From: Beta vulgaris subsp. vulgaris
Lineage: Eukaryota; Streptophyta; Magnoliopsida; Caryophyllales; Amaranthaceae
Assembly: GCF_026745355.1 (NCBI RefSeq)
Contig: NC_079209.1
Location: 20,847,571-20,911,570 of the forward strand
Direction of reading: 5' to 3'
DNA length: 64,000 nucleotides
Below, in pieces: positions 32,907 through 45,807 of this stretch (positions are counted from its first letter, which is position 1; every line of letters begins with the position of its first letter). The position numbers and the translations under genes are program-made. Below the pieces are notes generated by a model. That model was not told the DNA's origin, ran no database searches, and was given only the letters and a program-made list of their open reading frames with translations.

Positions 32907-35774
32907 TGTAAAAAGGCGGTCAAGCTAGATGACCTTAAACTAGCGCTTCTTGGGAGGCAACCCAAGTCTTCTCTTTCATTTTTTTCCTATTACTTATTCG
33001 ATTTTTATTTTCATTTTTTTAGAGGTTTCTTAGTTTCTTTTCTTAGTTAGTTTAATATTATAGTTGTATTATATGATTCGTTAGTTTTAGTATTAGGTAT
33101 AGAATTTAGAAACTTAGCATCCTATTTTTCTTTTTAGAGTTTAATTCTCCTAATTTTTATTTTTTTGGTGTGTTTTTGTACAGGTGAAAAAAAAAAAAAA
33201 AAAAAAGAGAGCTGAGAACGTTCCACAGATCAGTGTGTATTGCAAAGGGGCCGCAATTCGACATCCCCTACTGCCACCCTCCTGCAATCCCTTCTGTCCT
33301 CCACGAAGCCCATCGAAAAAAAAAAAAACCAAACTGCACACCCATCGCAGTTCAGTTCTACCTTACTGCCAACCCATAGCGATCCCTTCTGACCTACATC
33401 CAGCCTCTCGAAAAGCAACAAGAAAAAAAAAACCTCTACCCCTGCAATTCGACCCTAACGCAGCGACGCAACACAACTCCAACAAAACAACAGAAAAAAA
33501 AATATCGAAGAGAGAGAAACATGAAACGCAGGCTAAACCCATTGATCTCTCCCTCCTTCGTGTTTTTTCTTCAGTCGCTGAACTCCATTGAGATTGATGC
33601 TGGTTGTTTCCCCCGTTTTTGGTCGAAATTCGATTATTGGGTTCGATTTTTCATCACTATATGGCTATAATTGTGGCGCTTCTTGACTAAATTTGCTGCT
33701 TTTCATCCTCTCTTGCATTGGTTTTTTTGAAATATGATGAATTGCTGCGAAATTCATCAACTTCGACTCGACACTTGACTATTTTCATGAATAATTTTGC
33801 TGCGAATTTGATGGTTTGGATTTTTCGGGCTTGAATTCGTTGGCCTCAATTCGAATTATTAACCGGAAATTTGACACTAATGAATTTGTGGTTCTATTCT
33901 ACTGCTGGACTATTTGGAGAAGGACATATTGTGTGCTTGCGGATTCTTTCAAGAAGTACATGTGACTGAATTGTTCGAGTATTTTGGTTTTGGTTGACAA
34001 ACCTGTGTGGTGGACTGTTTTATTCATTGTGTGAGACTTAGTCGTGCCTTATTTATATTTTAATCACGCGCACTTTAAATGCTCGACAAAAGAACGTGCC
34101 TACAAGCTCCACTTTTAAGGTCAAATCTGTTTCTCTGAAAAAGGGTCCTACTTCTAAGAGTCAACGAGCAGAAGGACATGATTAAGCACTTGAATACAAT
34201 CTCGAGGGTTCCCTAATCCTCCATCTCTCCCTCCTCAGTGAGATCTTGTAAGTACCTCTCCCCTTTCTTTTTGTGCCTTACTATTGCACTGTGGACATTG
34301 CGAGATTTTAGCGTGGGGGAGGTATATTCTATCTTTTATCGCTTTCTAGTGTAGGTTTTCTTGCTTTCATAGGATGTTGCACGGTTTGTACCACTTACTA
34401 GGAGTGGGAGTTTACGTGTAACGAAAAATATTGTACTGCTTTCTTAGCTGCATCAGCATATTAGGTTTCATCTCATCTTAGTTGCATCTATGAGACAATT
34501 GCTAGCACCATTCGAGAACCTTGTTGATATCCTTACTATACTCTTAAGCGTAATTCATCTCGTTCATGATTCTTCATAGCATGATTTTATCGCGATTGAT
34601 TGCTTGTGGTAAGATTGGTTTATCTCTCTCTGGCTTCATTTAACCTTACTGTTTAGACACCTTAACTCACGTGAGCTTTTGTGCCTATAAACTGATATAT
34701 CTATGTCAGTTATGTTCTTTCATGTGTGATTAGTTCCTCATTTGTTGCATGGATTTTGACTTTGACTTGGCACTCTTTGATACTTGACTTTATAGGCATT
34801 TGGATATGATTGAGGCGTTCTTTTCAGTGTTCTGAACTTCCAGAGATATTCCTTTTCACATATATTGTCCTTTCTCTAGCCCCGCTGAGCCTTTCCTGAC
34901 CTTATTATGAACTAATACCTACATTACAAGCCTTAAGCCTTTTATGATTTCTCTACCTAAGCCTTGCTAAGTGGAGTAGCTTCAAAGTTTATGTTTTGAG
35001 GTTGAATTTGTGGTTTTGTAGTAATTATTGGAAGGAAATATGTTGAAAGAAAGTTGCTTGAAATATTGTGAAAGTGCAAAATGAAAAGAATGATGAAGAA
35101 GTTGTGAAAAATGATCCTAAGAAATTGAAAAAAAATGAAAGGATCGAATAAAAGGTCAATGAAATTGGTCGGAGTTGATAAAGATGGGTGCTATGTTGAG
35201 TTAATGGAATGTGATGTTGAACTTCTAGTGGAAGTTTTTGTGACGTTTGCATCTAATGACCATAGACATTTAAATGTTGTTTTCTCCATTAGTTGGCTTT
35301 TAACACCACATTTCCAAATATATCTCCTACCCATAACCTCAGCCCCATTACAGCCCTTGAAAGTCCTCATGATCATTTTGCATTATAATTTCGAGTGGAA
35401 AGTGAGTCGATAGTCAAAGTTAAAGAGTAAATGCTCCATTTGAGTCGACATGGTTTAGGTTGAGTGACATTGATTATGCCATAAACACATGAGAGTACGA
35501 GTGCACATGACTAAAGTGAGGTCTCTCAGGTTTGGTTAAGTCTAGCTTGGGGAAGATGGTATGTGGTATGCTAGGAGAGTTGATTGCATTACATGATGTG
35601 CTATGCGGCTTTGCTTGAGAATGTTTCGATGCTCGGTTCGTGTAGTAATTGTATCTCTTGTGTTTTCGGTTCTGTGCTTGGCCCTATCACAGTCTCATAT
35701 TGTAAGTTGTCTTGCTTTTCCAATGTTTATGTCTAATTGCTTGAGAACAAGCAATGGTTTAGCTTGGGGGAGTT
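32907..35774 (+). other. Athila-2 3' region without env-position ORF, ending in a PPT
   Basis: About 2.9 kb. An A20-type run follows GTG at about 33184, and the C/A-rich stretch to 33591 gives incidental frames on both strands. No ATHILA ORF-1 remnant is recognisable where Athila-1 has one. AGCTTGGGGGAGTT (35761-35774) is the polypurine tract. Confidence 0.7.
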
Positions 35775-37279
35775 TGATGTGTCGTATTTTTATATAGGTT
35801 TTAGTTGCATTTAGGTTACATTCTAGGAACATTTAGGTGTATATTATTTCATAATTGCTCGCTTTTACTCAATTTGCGAAATATTACTCCTCTTGTGCGT
35901 TTTTGGTATTCCTTGATGAATTTCAGATATCGAGAACATAATTGGAGCATTATTTTAGGCAAGATTGAGTACTTAGGATCAAAGGGAAGCAAGCTACATT
36001 GATAAGGATCATTTTGGATGTATTTGAGTGCAAATTGGAGCTCAATTGGAGTTGAAATTCATTGATATAATTGCGGAAATTGAGTCATGCTCACTCTTTT
36101 ATCGATAACTTCTGACTCGATGCTGATATTGGGCTGATTCGAAAGGCGTTGGAAAGTAGGCTTGAAGAGCTTTCCAACGATAGGCTGCACGGCCCAAGGC
36201 GAGTTATATTCTAAGAGACATGGGCCTTGCAAGTTGGCCCAGTTTTGCTGAAATTTCCGGGGCACGCGGACTGCACGATTTCGGACTCTTAATGATTTAA
36301 TTAGATCTTCCTTATCTTGTAATTAGGGTAGGGCCACGAGTATTAAGGAAAAAAGATTGATTTTTGGGGATTCTTTTAGAGAGAAATCACGTGAGATTGG
36401 TTTTTACTTCTTCCTCTTGGACGCTTCTTCACGTTATTTCATCATGTTCTCCATTATTTCTTCAAGTCTTTGCTTTCAACATTCAAGTTTGCAATTTCAT
36501 CAATTAATTCAAGTATTATTTTATCTTCTCTATTCTATTTATTATTATTGTTAATCATGCTTTCTTTTAATATTTATTTCGTTTATTAAATCATCATGTG
36601 TGAGTAGTTTTCTATTCTAGGGTTAGGTTGAACCCTAATATGAATTGATGCTGGTTTAATTTCCAATTCCCAACTTTGATTAATTTATGATTCATTTATT
36701 TTAGGGTTGGTTTTAATTATCATTTTATGACTAGAAATAATATATATTGAATGTGATTATTTTTGCAACGAAAGTTGAATCTTAATCGAATCTAGAACCC
36801 TAATTTAAGATAAAGGAAATCATCACGAAAGTAGTTGATGGAATTTATTAGGATGTTAGGATGCTATGTCTAAAGTCCTTAATTTGCATGACTCCATGAA
36901 AATAGGCATGATTGCATTGTTAGGGAAGCTATTGATTGATCGGAAGAAATCCTTAGTATTATTAGGGCGCGTCTATCCTATGAGTTATTTATTAGTTAAT
37001 TAAGGGAAAAGGGATTGTTTGTGGCATTAATTCGTATTAGTGGGGATACTTAAACCTAGATGTCTTTAGTCTTTGATTCACTCTTTGATAATTTCATTTG
37101 CTTTAGTTACTTAGATTAGTTCATCATCACTTATTTGGATCACTTGCTTAGTATTAATTAGAGTCAATTTAACTACTTTGAATCAATTAGTCTCTTGGGA
37201 TTCGATACTTACTTGTCCGACTACATTAGTTAGGAGAAATAGTTAGGTTATTTTTATTAGGTACGCGATAAGCCTTTCA
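35775..37279 (+). repeat. Athila-2 3' LTR
   Basis: Starts TGATGTGTC after the PPT and ends CCTTTCA before the TSD ATGCT (37280-37284). Confidence 0.94.
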
Positions 37280-37284
37280 ATGCT

Positions 37285-37620
37285 CAATGCGTGCCAGCTC
37301 TTGAAACATGTTCTTGAGCTGGGCATAAATAGCATGTGCCTTTTGATCCTCGAATTGATGTTGCAATTCGGGGATCATGGTTGCTAGCATGATACATGCT
37401 GCATAGACATCATCATCAAAATGCTTTTGGTATTTATCTTTGGCAGCTTAAGTGGCATTGTTAGCAGGAGCTCTGCCAACAAGGTTTCAAGGACGTCGTC
37501 CTTTTTCTCGATCTTGAGGACGATCCTCAAGCTACGGGCCCAATCCAAGAAATTGGTCTCATTGAGCTTCTCCTCGTCTAGGAGTGAACGTAAGATGTTG
37601 TTAGGGGCAGTGAACATGAT
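37285..37620 (-). pseudogene. gag: Copia-2 gag N-terminus (separated by Athila-2)
   Basis: The minus-strand frame starts MFTAPNNILRSLLDEEKL and continues NETNFLDWARSLRIVL, typical of the Copia gag start (L-x-G/N-x-N-F-x-x-W). It is cut at 37285 by the Athila-2 insertion and would continue at 28126 downwards. The in-frame ATG at 37701 is less likely because its first 27 residues are not gag-like. Confidence 0.8.
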
Positions 37621-39300
37621 GAATCTATTACAAGGAAATAAATAGGATTCATTATTTGTTTCAATAACACGTGCATCTAAACGGTTTATAAGTTTTAACA
37701 TTTATAACCCTTTAAAAAATGACTCTAGATGGATTATTAACGATTCCAAGAACCTAACACGACAACCTTAAACGAACTTTGGCCCAATAAAACTCACGGT
37801 TGTAGTAATAGGCAAACCAACATTTTGATAAATTACACAATATAACTCTCGCTTGAAGGGGACATCTAAATGTTCAATAACCCTTCACATATGCTCTAAG
37901 TCTAAGACTCTTTTGATGACTATGTTATGTAGACCTTACTTGCATGTGGAGTTCATTAAAACCACCCTACTATCCCACGATTAAAATTAATCAACTTGCT
38001 TTGGCAAGATTGTTACTAATTATCTAGGGCTTTGTAAGTGCAAACAAAGAATGAGCATCAATGTTACTTAAATTTAGGTGAGCGTCTTTATCCTTTTAAA
38101 CATACTTTTCATGTGTACTATGATTCGAAAGCGTGAATAAAATCAATAAAGCATGCTATTAATAAATTAAGCATAAAAGCTCCTAGTATGGCCACTAAGT
38201 AAGATCTAATCTAAAAATTCTTCATCTTAAAACTCCCACTGGAATCAAGATCTTCATGAGCTTGAGCTTCCCATGGATAGCTTGTAGTATAAAATTTAAT
38301 TTTAAATAACTAAATTAAATTAAATTAAAAACGAAACGCAGGTCGTATTTCCAAAAAAACATACAAGACGACGCGCAGGTCGTAATACCATCCTAATTGG
38401 CCATACTAGTTGCACATGCCAAGCAATATAATCATTCATTCACTCATTAGTAAGTGAGTGGCCTAATTGCTAATATATTCATAAATAAAATAATTTAAAA
38501 TGCATGAATTTAATAAATTGGAAATAGAAAACTCATTTGCTTTTCCAAATAAATAAAAGCAACTTAATGAAAATATTGATTGTTTAAAATTTCAAAATTA
38601 ATTATCAAATAATTACCAAAAAAATTCAAAATATTATCCCCACTCCTAGAGAACGTTGTGGCCTTTGTGAAATTTTTGGGCTCTTTCATTAACTGATATA
38701 AATATCAGCTAGTCCACCATATTTTTTCTTGATAGAAAGAAAAGGGTTCCATGTGCTCCGATTCATTATTTATTGAATTTTGATTCAAAAGCACTACCAA
38801 AGTGTTTCAAAGAAGAGTTATCTTGACGTAGGTCTGCCTTTGGCCTAGATCAATTTTAAAATTAAATGGAGTCTCTATCGTTCTGCTTAAAGAATCCAAA
38901 TGAAACTTCATACACCTTAAAGTTCATAGGACGAAAAGAGATTTTTTGAGGCCCTTATACTCATTATGCCTAGCATTGAATAGGCTGGGTATTCACCCTA
39001 TCAATATCTCAAATCAATAATGGGTTCTATTTGGTTACAAATTATTTTTGTACAATTTTGATATCAAAAGACCAATAAACCGATTTTAGTTCAATAAAAT
39101 TGAATAAATGAACATATATAACAAATAATAATAAAAAATTTTGAAATTTTCTGGACAATAAACCCATAGTGCCGTGGGTAATAGAAGCATTAAAAAAAAC
39201 CATTTTTTATTGCCCAAATTTGCATATTTATTCATTATCTTGATAAATACACAAATTCATATCATCATAGAACATTAATTGACCAATACATGTATATGAA
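37621..39300 (-). other. Copia-2 5' leader
   Basis: 1.7 kb between the PBS and the gag start in element sense, AT-rich, with no open frame of note. It is long for a Copia leader. I see no further insertion in it. Confidence 0.55.
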
Positions 39301-39316
39301 TTTGGCTCTGATACCA
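39301..39316 (-). other. Copia-2 primer-binding site (tRNA-Met)
   Basis: Plus-strand TTTGGCTCTGATACCA reads TGGTATCAGAGCCAAA in element sense, the initiator tRNA-Met complement, directly beside the LTR. Confidence 0.92.
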
Positions 39317-39317
39317 T

Positions 39318-39803
39318 TATAGGAATATAGGTATTCTAAATGGCTAAAAAAAATAAACTATTTTATGTACACTTAGAAAAAATACAAAGGATCGATATTC
39401 ACATTGACATGTATTAAATTAATAGAATTGATGACCTACCGTTAAGTATCGTTCAATAGAACGCTCGTGGTTTCTATTGATATTGAGGATTTGTCTCTAA
39501 TAAGATCCAAGCCCTCCATTGATAGTCCACATAGTGACAAGCTTGATGGAATGCTAGTTCGTATTGAGAACACTCTTCTCACTTTATTTGTGTTTTAAGA
39601 AGAACAAAATAAGAATAACTTCTTTTCTTCTCTTTTCTCTCTTTGGCCGGTTTTTCCCAAGGTTGCAAGTGAGAGATTTCTTCTCATTTCTCTCCTCTAA
39701 TAGCCGACCAAGAGGGCTCAAATTAGGCTACAAAATCACCTCATAATCTTGCCCATAATAGAAGATATATAAGCATCTAATATACTTAATTGATCATTAC
39801 CAT
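39318..39803 (-). repeat. Copia-2 right LTR, first part
   Basis: Matches 17283-17381 plus 23068 onward. It is interrupted after ACCAT (39799-39803), the left TSD of the giant-LTR array. Confidence 0.92.
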
Positions 39804-40822
39804 TGTAATAGCCTATATTTTAAGCAGGTTTAATAACGACTTTATAAATGAGATTTGATAAGTATAATAGCTGATATTTTCAGACACGTTTTAGTCAAAG
39901 TTAGCTATGTTCATATTAGTAAAGAAATTACTTTGAGAATTATTTTAGCGTCTAAAGTAAGTTCCAAGCACAAATAAGTTAGTATGGATTTTATATAATA
40001 GAGACATTGTGTTAAGGATTTTAAGCTTTGAAATAAAGAGAACCCCATTTTTAATTACAAATTATGTCTCCTCAGTCATGCTACCTACTCTAGATGCTAG
40101 AACATCTCTCTCTCCTTTTCATAACTTCTCAATCAAGTGCCAAAGTGTATTTTTCCCATAGATCAATAATTCTCTTCAAGATTTCAGTTTAATGACCCAA
40201 GTGGTTAAGAATTGGGAGAAACCATAGAACCAAAATAAAATCCCAAACAATAATTTTCTCTCTCCTCTGATTTTATACCCGTACTGTGCATGCTCAATTT
40301 CTGCATTTTGGAGTTGGAATTTGACCAAACTTATTGGAACAAAGTTGTAGATCTCGAAAAGTTATTGAACTTAGACCCAAAAATCACTTGATTTGGAGTT
40401 CGGAGCTATGAGTTATGGTCTTTGCAAATTTGGTGTTGCTACCTCTATTTCTCTCTCCTCTGTTTTATTTCGACAATCTGTTTCCCCAATTATCTATAAC
40501 ATTCAATCCAATTTTGTTAGAGGTGTGATAAATGAGAGAACCGGATATCCACTCCAAGGCACGGAAACTACGCTTTCCTATTAGTTTAATTTCGCCCCTC
40601 TAGGATCACCGGGTTAACACGAAATAACTAATGAGATACAATGGAGAGAAACAATCCACTTAGATGATCTTCTAAGTGAATCAACAAGAACTTGTGTTTT
40701 TGTGTTTGTGAAGAACACTCAAGAGAAGATTGCAAGGTTTCTCTTAAGCAAAGCAAGAAGTGTTTGAGAAGTATAGAAAATCTGATTTTTCTTCTAACCC
40801 CTCACTCATAGGAATCCCAAGG

Positions 40823-40830
40823 TTTATATA
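40823..40830 (-). promoter_or_regulatory. TATA box in the Copia-3 3' LTR
   Basis: Minus-strand TATATAAA; the equivalent in the 5' LTR is at 46114-46121. Confidence 0.5.
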
Positions 40831-41039
40831 GGAAGAATAAACCTTTCATTGACTAGGGAGGTAATCACATAACCCCATCTTAATCACATTGACTAGAGAG
40901 GTTAATCACATAACCCCCATTTTAATCACTCATCAAAGGTCTTTAATCTACTGATTAAAGGACCTTAAAAGTCATTAAAATGATCAACAAAGCATCACAA
41001 CGGATATAAAACCGTCGAGGCAATTTTTCGCATTCCAAG

Positions 41040-41165
41040 GCAGAAGACGCGTCGCGACTCGCGAAAAAGCTCGCGAGGCGCTGGTCGCGACCCGCGACGC
41101 CTGTCGCGACTCGCGACGGGCCACTGGTCGCGACTCGCGACGGTTGTCGCGACTCACGGCCAGTC
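41040..41165. repeat. GTCGCGACTCGCGA short tandem repeats
   Basis: Several copies of GTCGCGACTCGCGACG, each built from the palindrome TCGCGA, within an AT-rich LTR. The other LTR (46337-46375) has far fewer copies. Confidence 0.85.
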
Positions 41166-41295
41166 TTCTGTCTCCCTTGGTTTATCAATGCGTTTTGCCA
41201 CTTGATGCACTCTAGCCTTTTGCATACTAGACCTCCTCCTCTTCTAGTACATACCTTATGAGTTTCAAACCCATTACCCTATAAATGTTCCAACA

Positions 41296-41307
41296 ATCCT
41301 CCTCCCA
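41296..41307 (-). other. Copia-3 polypurine tract
   Basis: Element sense GGGAGGAGGAT directly precedes the 3' LTR start TGTTGGAAC. Confidence 0.8.
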
Positions 41308-41803
41308 TTTATAGGGTAATGTTGAAAAGTTTTTCAACTTGCTATAAATCGCAAACACACATGTTCATGCATCATGGAAATATCTAACGATTGAATTTCC
41401 ATTTAGTAAAAGTAATCTTTACAATAATTTAGATCATAATGATAGACAAAGCTTTGAATCATATAACCATTACAAATTATTGAAGTTACTAATACACACA
41501 AACATAAACTAGGTTCTTAAAACCTCCGACACCTATGAAGCCTTGGTGTCCATATCCATTCATAAGCATTCCAAGTCAAGCCTAGACTTGATGAAGCGGC
41601 CAAACTTCTAGCTTACATAGGTAAATCTTTCCGGACATGCTCCTACAATTGAGCACCTTATCAAAGATTTATTAAGAATAAAATTCAACCTCTTTATCAT
41701 TGTAGCAACAAGCACTAACCTCGGGATGTATTAAACAAGTGCTCCCAACCTCTTAGAGAAGTACTATCCTCCTTGAATTTGAGATCTAACGTTGTATTAG
41801 ACA

Positions 41804-42305
41804 TCAAATAGAGTTTTCCTTCACCATAGGTTGATCAATAGGCTTAAGACCCATCCCTTTGTTCATTTTGTTCACTAGTTCCCTTGACAACGGTTTTGTA
41901 AACGTATCCGCCAAGTTCAAACTAGACCGAACAAAATTAATAGTTATACAACTATTCCTTATCATTTCCCGCACATAGCTATGTCTAACTCCAATGTGCC
42001 TTGACTTGCCATTGTAGACTTCACTATATGCTTTAGCTATGGTTGATGCACTATCACAATGGATAGCAAGAGGTGACATTGGTTTCACCCATAAGTCCAC
42101 CTCACTCAACACATTCCTTAGCCATTCCGCTTCTTGGCAACAAGAAGCCAAAGCAATGAATTCCGATGCCATAGTGGAATCCGTTATACATGTTTGCTTC
42201 TTGGATGCCCATGAAATGGCACCTCCTCCAAGAAGAAACACCCAACCACTAGTGGATGAATAATCTTCCTTATTCGAAATCCAACTAGCATCCGAGTAAC
42301 CTTCT
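41804..42305 (-). pseudogene. Copia-3 RNase H (frameshifted from RT)
   Basis: Open from 42241 to 41804, with WASKKQTCITDSTMASEF, CCQEAEWLRNVLSEV and AIHCDSASTIAKAYSE, then HIGVRHSYVREMI and ADTFTKPLSRELV, the usual end of Copia pol. One shift near 42300 separates it from RT. It ends about 500 bp before the PPT. Confidence 0.9.
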
Positions 42306-44206
42306 AAGATAGAAGGTTCTCAATTATGTTATGACATAATCCAAGGTCTTATTCAAGTACCTTAACACTCTTCTCAATGCTTGCCAATGCAACATACTAG
42401 GATTACTAGTATACCTACTGAGCTTGCCAATAGCAAAGGCTATATCCGGCCGAGTGCTAGTCATAGCATACATCAAGCTTCCAATTAAGCTTGCATACTC
42501 CAATTGTGAAATTGGAGTACCACTACTCGGAACCAAGTGAATACTAGGATCCATAGGAGTAGCAAAATGAGTCGAATTTGACTCATTATACCTCTTGACC
42601 ACTTTCTCAATATAATGAGATTGTGATAAAGAAAACGACCCTTTCCCTCTTATTATTCTAATACCTAGAATAACATCCGCTTCACCCAAATCTTTCATGG
42701 AGAAGCTAGAGGAAAGGAAGACTTTGGTCTTTTCCACTTGTTCCAAATCAGTCCCAAAAATAAGCATATCATCAACATATAAGCAAATTATAACTCCTTT
42801 ACCGTTATTATCAAATTTGCTATATACACACTTATCGGACTGATTTATTTTGAACCCACTAGACAACACAACTTCATCAAATTTTTGATGCCATTGCTTA
42901 GGTGCTTGTTTAAGACCATACAAAGATCTAACTAATTTGCAAACTTTAGTTTCGACCTTTACCACAAACCCTTCAGGTTGATTCATGTACACTTCCTCCT
43001 CCAATTCACCATTAAGAAAAGCAGTTTTTACATCCATTTGGTGAATTACTAGACCATGAATCGCAGCTAATGCTATCAATAGTCTAATAGTAGCTATTCT
43101 AGCTACTGGAGCATAAGTATCAAAGTAATCGATACCATATCTTTGCCTAAAACCTTGGACCACTAACCGGGCCTTATGTTTTAGTATGGTTCCATCGATT
43201 TTCTTTTTCCTTACAAAAATCCATTTACAACCTAGGGGTTTGCAACCGGGAGGTAAATTAGCTAAAATCCAAGTGTGATTACCCATTATAGAATCCATTT
43301 CATCATTCACTGCCTCTTTCCAGAAAGCAGAATCATGAGACTTCATAGCCTCATCAAAGGACCTAGGATCCTCCTCCATATTGTAACAATATGAAATTTG
43401 AGTCGAAATTGACTCCCTTGACCCTTCAACTAAATATAGTTGAAAATCCGGTCCAAAAGATTTCTCTTTTCTAATTCGTTTACTTTTCCTAATTTCCGGT
43501 GTTGTAGTATCATGATCATTTGAAATGTCATCTACAACATTGGAACTAGTACTAGGTATCATGTCCTTTGGTCTTGGAATCGATGAGAATCTAGTCTCAT
43601 CAAATATTGCATCCCTTGACTCTATCACGGAGTGAATAGAGACAAAGTCATTGGGCTCAATGACATAAAACCTATAGGCTTTGCTATGTACCGCATAGCC
43701 TATAAAAATGCAATCAATTCCTTTTTCACCTAAAGTTTTCCTTTTAGGTTCCGTCAATTTGACAATTGCCCTACAACCCCATACCTTAAGGTAATTGAGA
43801 TTAGGCTTTTTATTACACCAAAGTTCATAAGGGGTAGTCTTATTCCTTTTATTAGGAACTCGATTTAAAATGTAACATGCAGTTAAAATTGCATCACCCC
43901 AAAAACCGTCATTAAGACCCGAATTAGAAAGCATGGTATTAACCATTTCTTTTAGGACCCTATTTTTCCTTTCCGCTATACCATTACTTTGAGGTGAGTA
44001 TGGGGCGGTTGTTTCATGAATTACACCAATGGAACTAAAATAACTTGGATTATAATATTCACCACCCCTATCCGTTCGAAGTCTTTTAATCTTTTGATTA
44101 AGTTGGAGTTCCACTTCGATTTTAAAGGTCTTAAACTTTTCTAGTGCTTCATCTTTAGTAAATAATAAATATATGTAACAAAACCTTGAAAAATCATCAA
44201 TAAAAG
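42306..44206 (-). pseudogene. pol: Copia-3 integrase core - reverse transcriptase (596-codon open segment)
   Basis: Open from 44114 to 42324. Integrase D2 is in RLRTDRGGEYYN and the Glu in SNGIAERKNRVLKEM. RT has WKEAVNDEMDSIMGNHTW, MDVKTAFLNGELEEEVYMNQ, YGLKQAPKQWHQKF and the catalytic YVDDMLIFGTDL, with LGIRIIRGKGSFSLSQ after it. Upstream, 44206-44115 holds VTFIDDFSRF in another frame; the shift lies in the A-run near 44215, so a one-base indel explains it. All catalytic residues visible here are intact. Confidence 0.93.
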
Positions 44207-44702
44207 TTACAATATATTTTTATTTCCTAAAGAAGGTGAACTATGAAAGTCACACAAGTCACTATGCACCAATTCAAGCAATACCGTTTGTCTAGTCACA
44301 CTAGGATAAGGATTTTTTGTAATTTTATTTAGCACGCAAGTGTGACACTTCTCTAACTTTAAATCGAAAGGAGGTATCAACCCCATTTTAGACATGTCAT
44401 ATAATCTACGATAATTCACATGACATAAACGATTGTGCCATAGAGAAGAAACATCAAGCATGTAAATAGAACTAGTACCAATTTTATTATCAATACTAAA
44501 TTTAAACATTCCATTACAAAAGAAACCTTGTCCAACAAAAATACCACCCTTGGAAAGTACAAATTTATCCGACTCAAAAACAACTTTAAAACCATACTTA
44601 TTCAAGAGACCTCCTGACACAAGATTCTTCCTAACTTCCGGTACATACACAACATCCCGGAGAGTTAAAGTCTTTCCCGAGGTTAACAAAATTCTACTTG
44701 GC
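44207..44702 (-). pseudogene. Copia-3 post-protease and integrase N-terminus (frameshifted)
   Basis: Open from 44689, reading LRDVVYVPEVRKNLVSGG, then the pre-integrase zinc region SLWHNRLCHVNYRRLYDM and CHTCVLNKITKNPY, and the first catalytic Asp in LVHSDLCDF. A one-base shift near 44700 separates it from protease. The two shifts flanking this segment are both small indels. Confidence 0.9.
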
Positions 44703-45776
44703 CTATCCTCTAGCCTTTACCGTAGAATCATTCCCCATATACAAGATTGGACCATCATCCAAATCTTTCAAAGACTTGAAGAAATCCTTGTTATTGCACA
44801 CATGTCTAGAGGCTCCCGAATCTATCCACCAAGAATCATCAACCTGCACACACATAATTTCAGAAATCATAGCAACAAAATGCATTTCTTCAATTACATT
44901 AACATGTGCATTGTTACCTTGGTTTTGAACAACACTAGGTTGTGTGTTCTTTGTCTTCTTCTTGTTGTTAGAAGGACAATCCCTCTTAAGATGAGGACCA
45001 TTGCATATCCAACAAGAGAGGGTCTTCCTCTTCTTGTTTGCAACATTGGTTTTGTTATTGTTGTTGTTGTTTTTGTTGGATTTCTTGGTCTTACTAGACC
45101 CACCAACCTCTACCAAATTAACGGTAGATTTAGGAATACTAGGAGTAGTATCCTTAACCCCATCTTGAGCCCGGATCCCCTCTTCAATACGAAGATGAGT
45201 TCCTAATTGCTCCATGGACATGTCTTCCTTTTTATGTTTTAAAAGATGTTTTGTATCTTTCCAAGAATTTGGTAATTTGTCAATGATTGAGGCAACCGCA
45301 ATTGCCTCATCCATCACCATACCATGTGATCTTATTTGGTTCAAAATATGATGAACCTCATGGAATTGCTCCATAATAGGCCGATCATTAGTCATTTTAA
45401 AAGAATTAAAATTACTAACAAGGAATTTCTTACTTGAAGCATCTTCCGAAATGTACTTGGCCTCAAGAGCATCCCAAAGTTCCTTTGCACTCTCCACATT
45501 TTGGTAGAGATCAAACAACGGGTCGGTGAGAGAGTTGAGAATATGACCACGACAAATGTAGTCATCATTCTCCCACTTGATCCTCTTCCTAGTAGTCTCA
45601 AGAGGCTCTTCCTCTCCATCTTCCGGGAGTGGTGGCATAGGAGTTGATAAAACATACACCACATTCAAAGCGGTCAACAAGAAGTGCATCTTCTTTTGCC
45701 ACCTCCGATAGCCCACCCCCTCAAACTTATCCAACTTTTGGAAGTTCATAGTCATGTCCTTGAGTGATTGAGCCAT
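44703..45776 (-). CDS. gag: Copia-3 gag and protease start (357 aa, open)
   Basis: Starts MAQSLKDMTMNFQKLDKF 31 bp after the 5' LTR. The capsid domain (residues about 15-215) has GVGYRRWQKKMHFLLTAL and LWDALEAKYISEDASSKKF. A Lys/Asn-rich linker is followed by the zinc knuckle CWICNGPHLKRDC (about residues 256-268), then the protease active site WWIDSGASRHVCNNKDFF near the end. The frame closes through a shift just after STVKARG. The family product is a gag-pol polyprotein read in one frame; here the rest of pol follows in shifted frames. Confidence 0.9.
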   Translation of the reverse strand: MAQSLKDMTMNFQKLDKFEGVGYRRWQKKMHFLLTALNVVYVLSTPMPPLPEDGEEEPLETTRKRIKWENDDYICRGHILNSLTDPLFDLYQNVESAKELWDALEAKYISEDASSKKFLVSNFNSFKMTNDRPIMEQFHEVHHILNQIRSHGMVMDEAIAVASIIDKLPNSWKDTKHLLKHKKEDMSMEQLGTHLRIEEGIRAQDGVKDTTPSIPKSTVNLVEVGGSSKTKKSNKNNNNNNKTNVANKKRKTLSCWICNGPHLKRDCPSNNKKKTKNTQPSVVQNQGNNAHVNVIEEMHFVAMISEIMCVQVDDSWWIDSGASRHVCNNKDFFKSLKDLDDGPILYMGNDSTVKARG

Positions 45777-45807
45777 ATCCGAAAAGAAAAAAATTAAACT
45801 AATAGAT

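Larger units (their letters stand above)
28132..37279 (+). mobile_element. Athila-2: pol-deleted Athila-type element
   Basis: LTRs of 1503 and 1505 bp start TGATGTGTC and end CCTTTCA; the TSD is ATGCT (28127-28131 and 37280-37284). An intact Athila PBS, a long open gag, a protease region and the last part of integrase remain; about 2.4 kb of RT, RNase H and integrase core is gone. There is no env-position ORF. A Tourist-like MITE sits in the integrase remnant. It could only move with enzymes from another copy. It is a subfamily different from Athila-1, as the LTR starts differ. Confidence 0.95.
40515..41295 (-). repeat. Copia-3 3' LTR (781 bp, left)
   Basis: It matches 45808-46513 but is 75 bp longer, mainly because of extra TCGCGAC repeats at 41040-41165. 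Confidence 0.93.

Noticed and set aside
33184..33591. 135-codon frame starting with a Lys run in Athila-2
   Set aside because: The start is an A-homopolymer and the rest is C/A-rich non-coding sequence with an equally open opposite strand.
44550..45206. 218-codon plus-strand frame in Copia-3
   Set aside because: Antisense to gag/protease, which carries recognisable zinc-knuckle and protease motifs.
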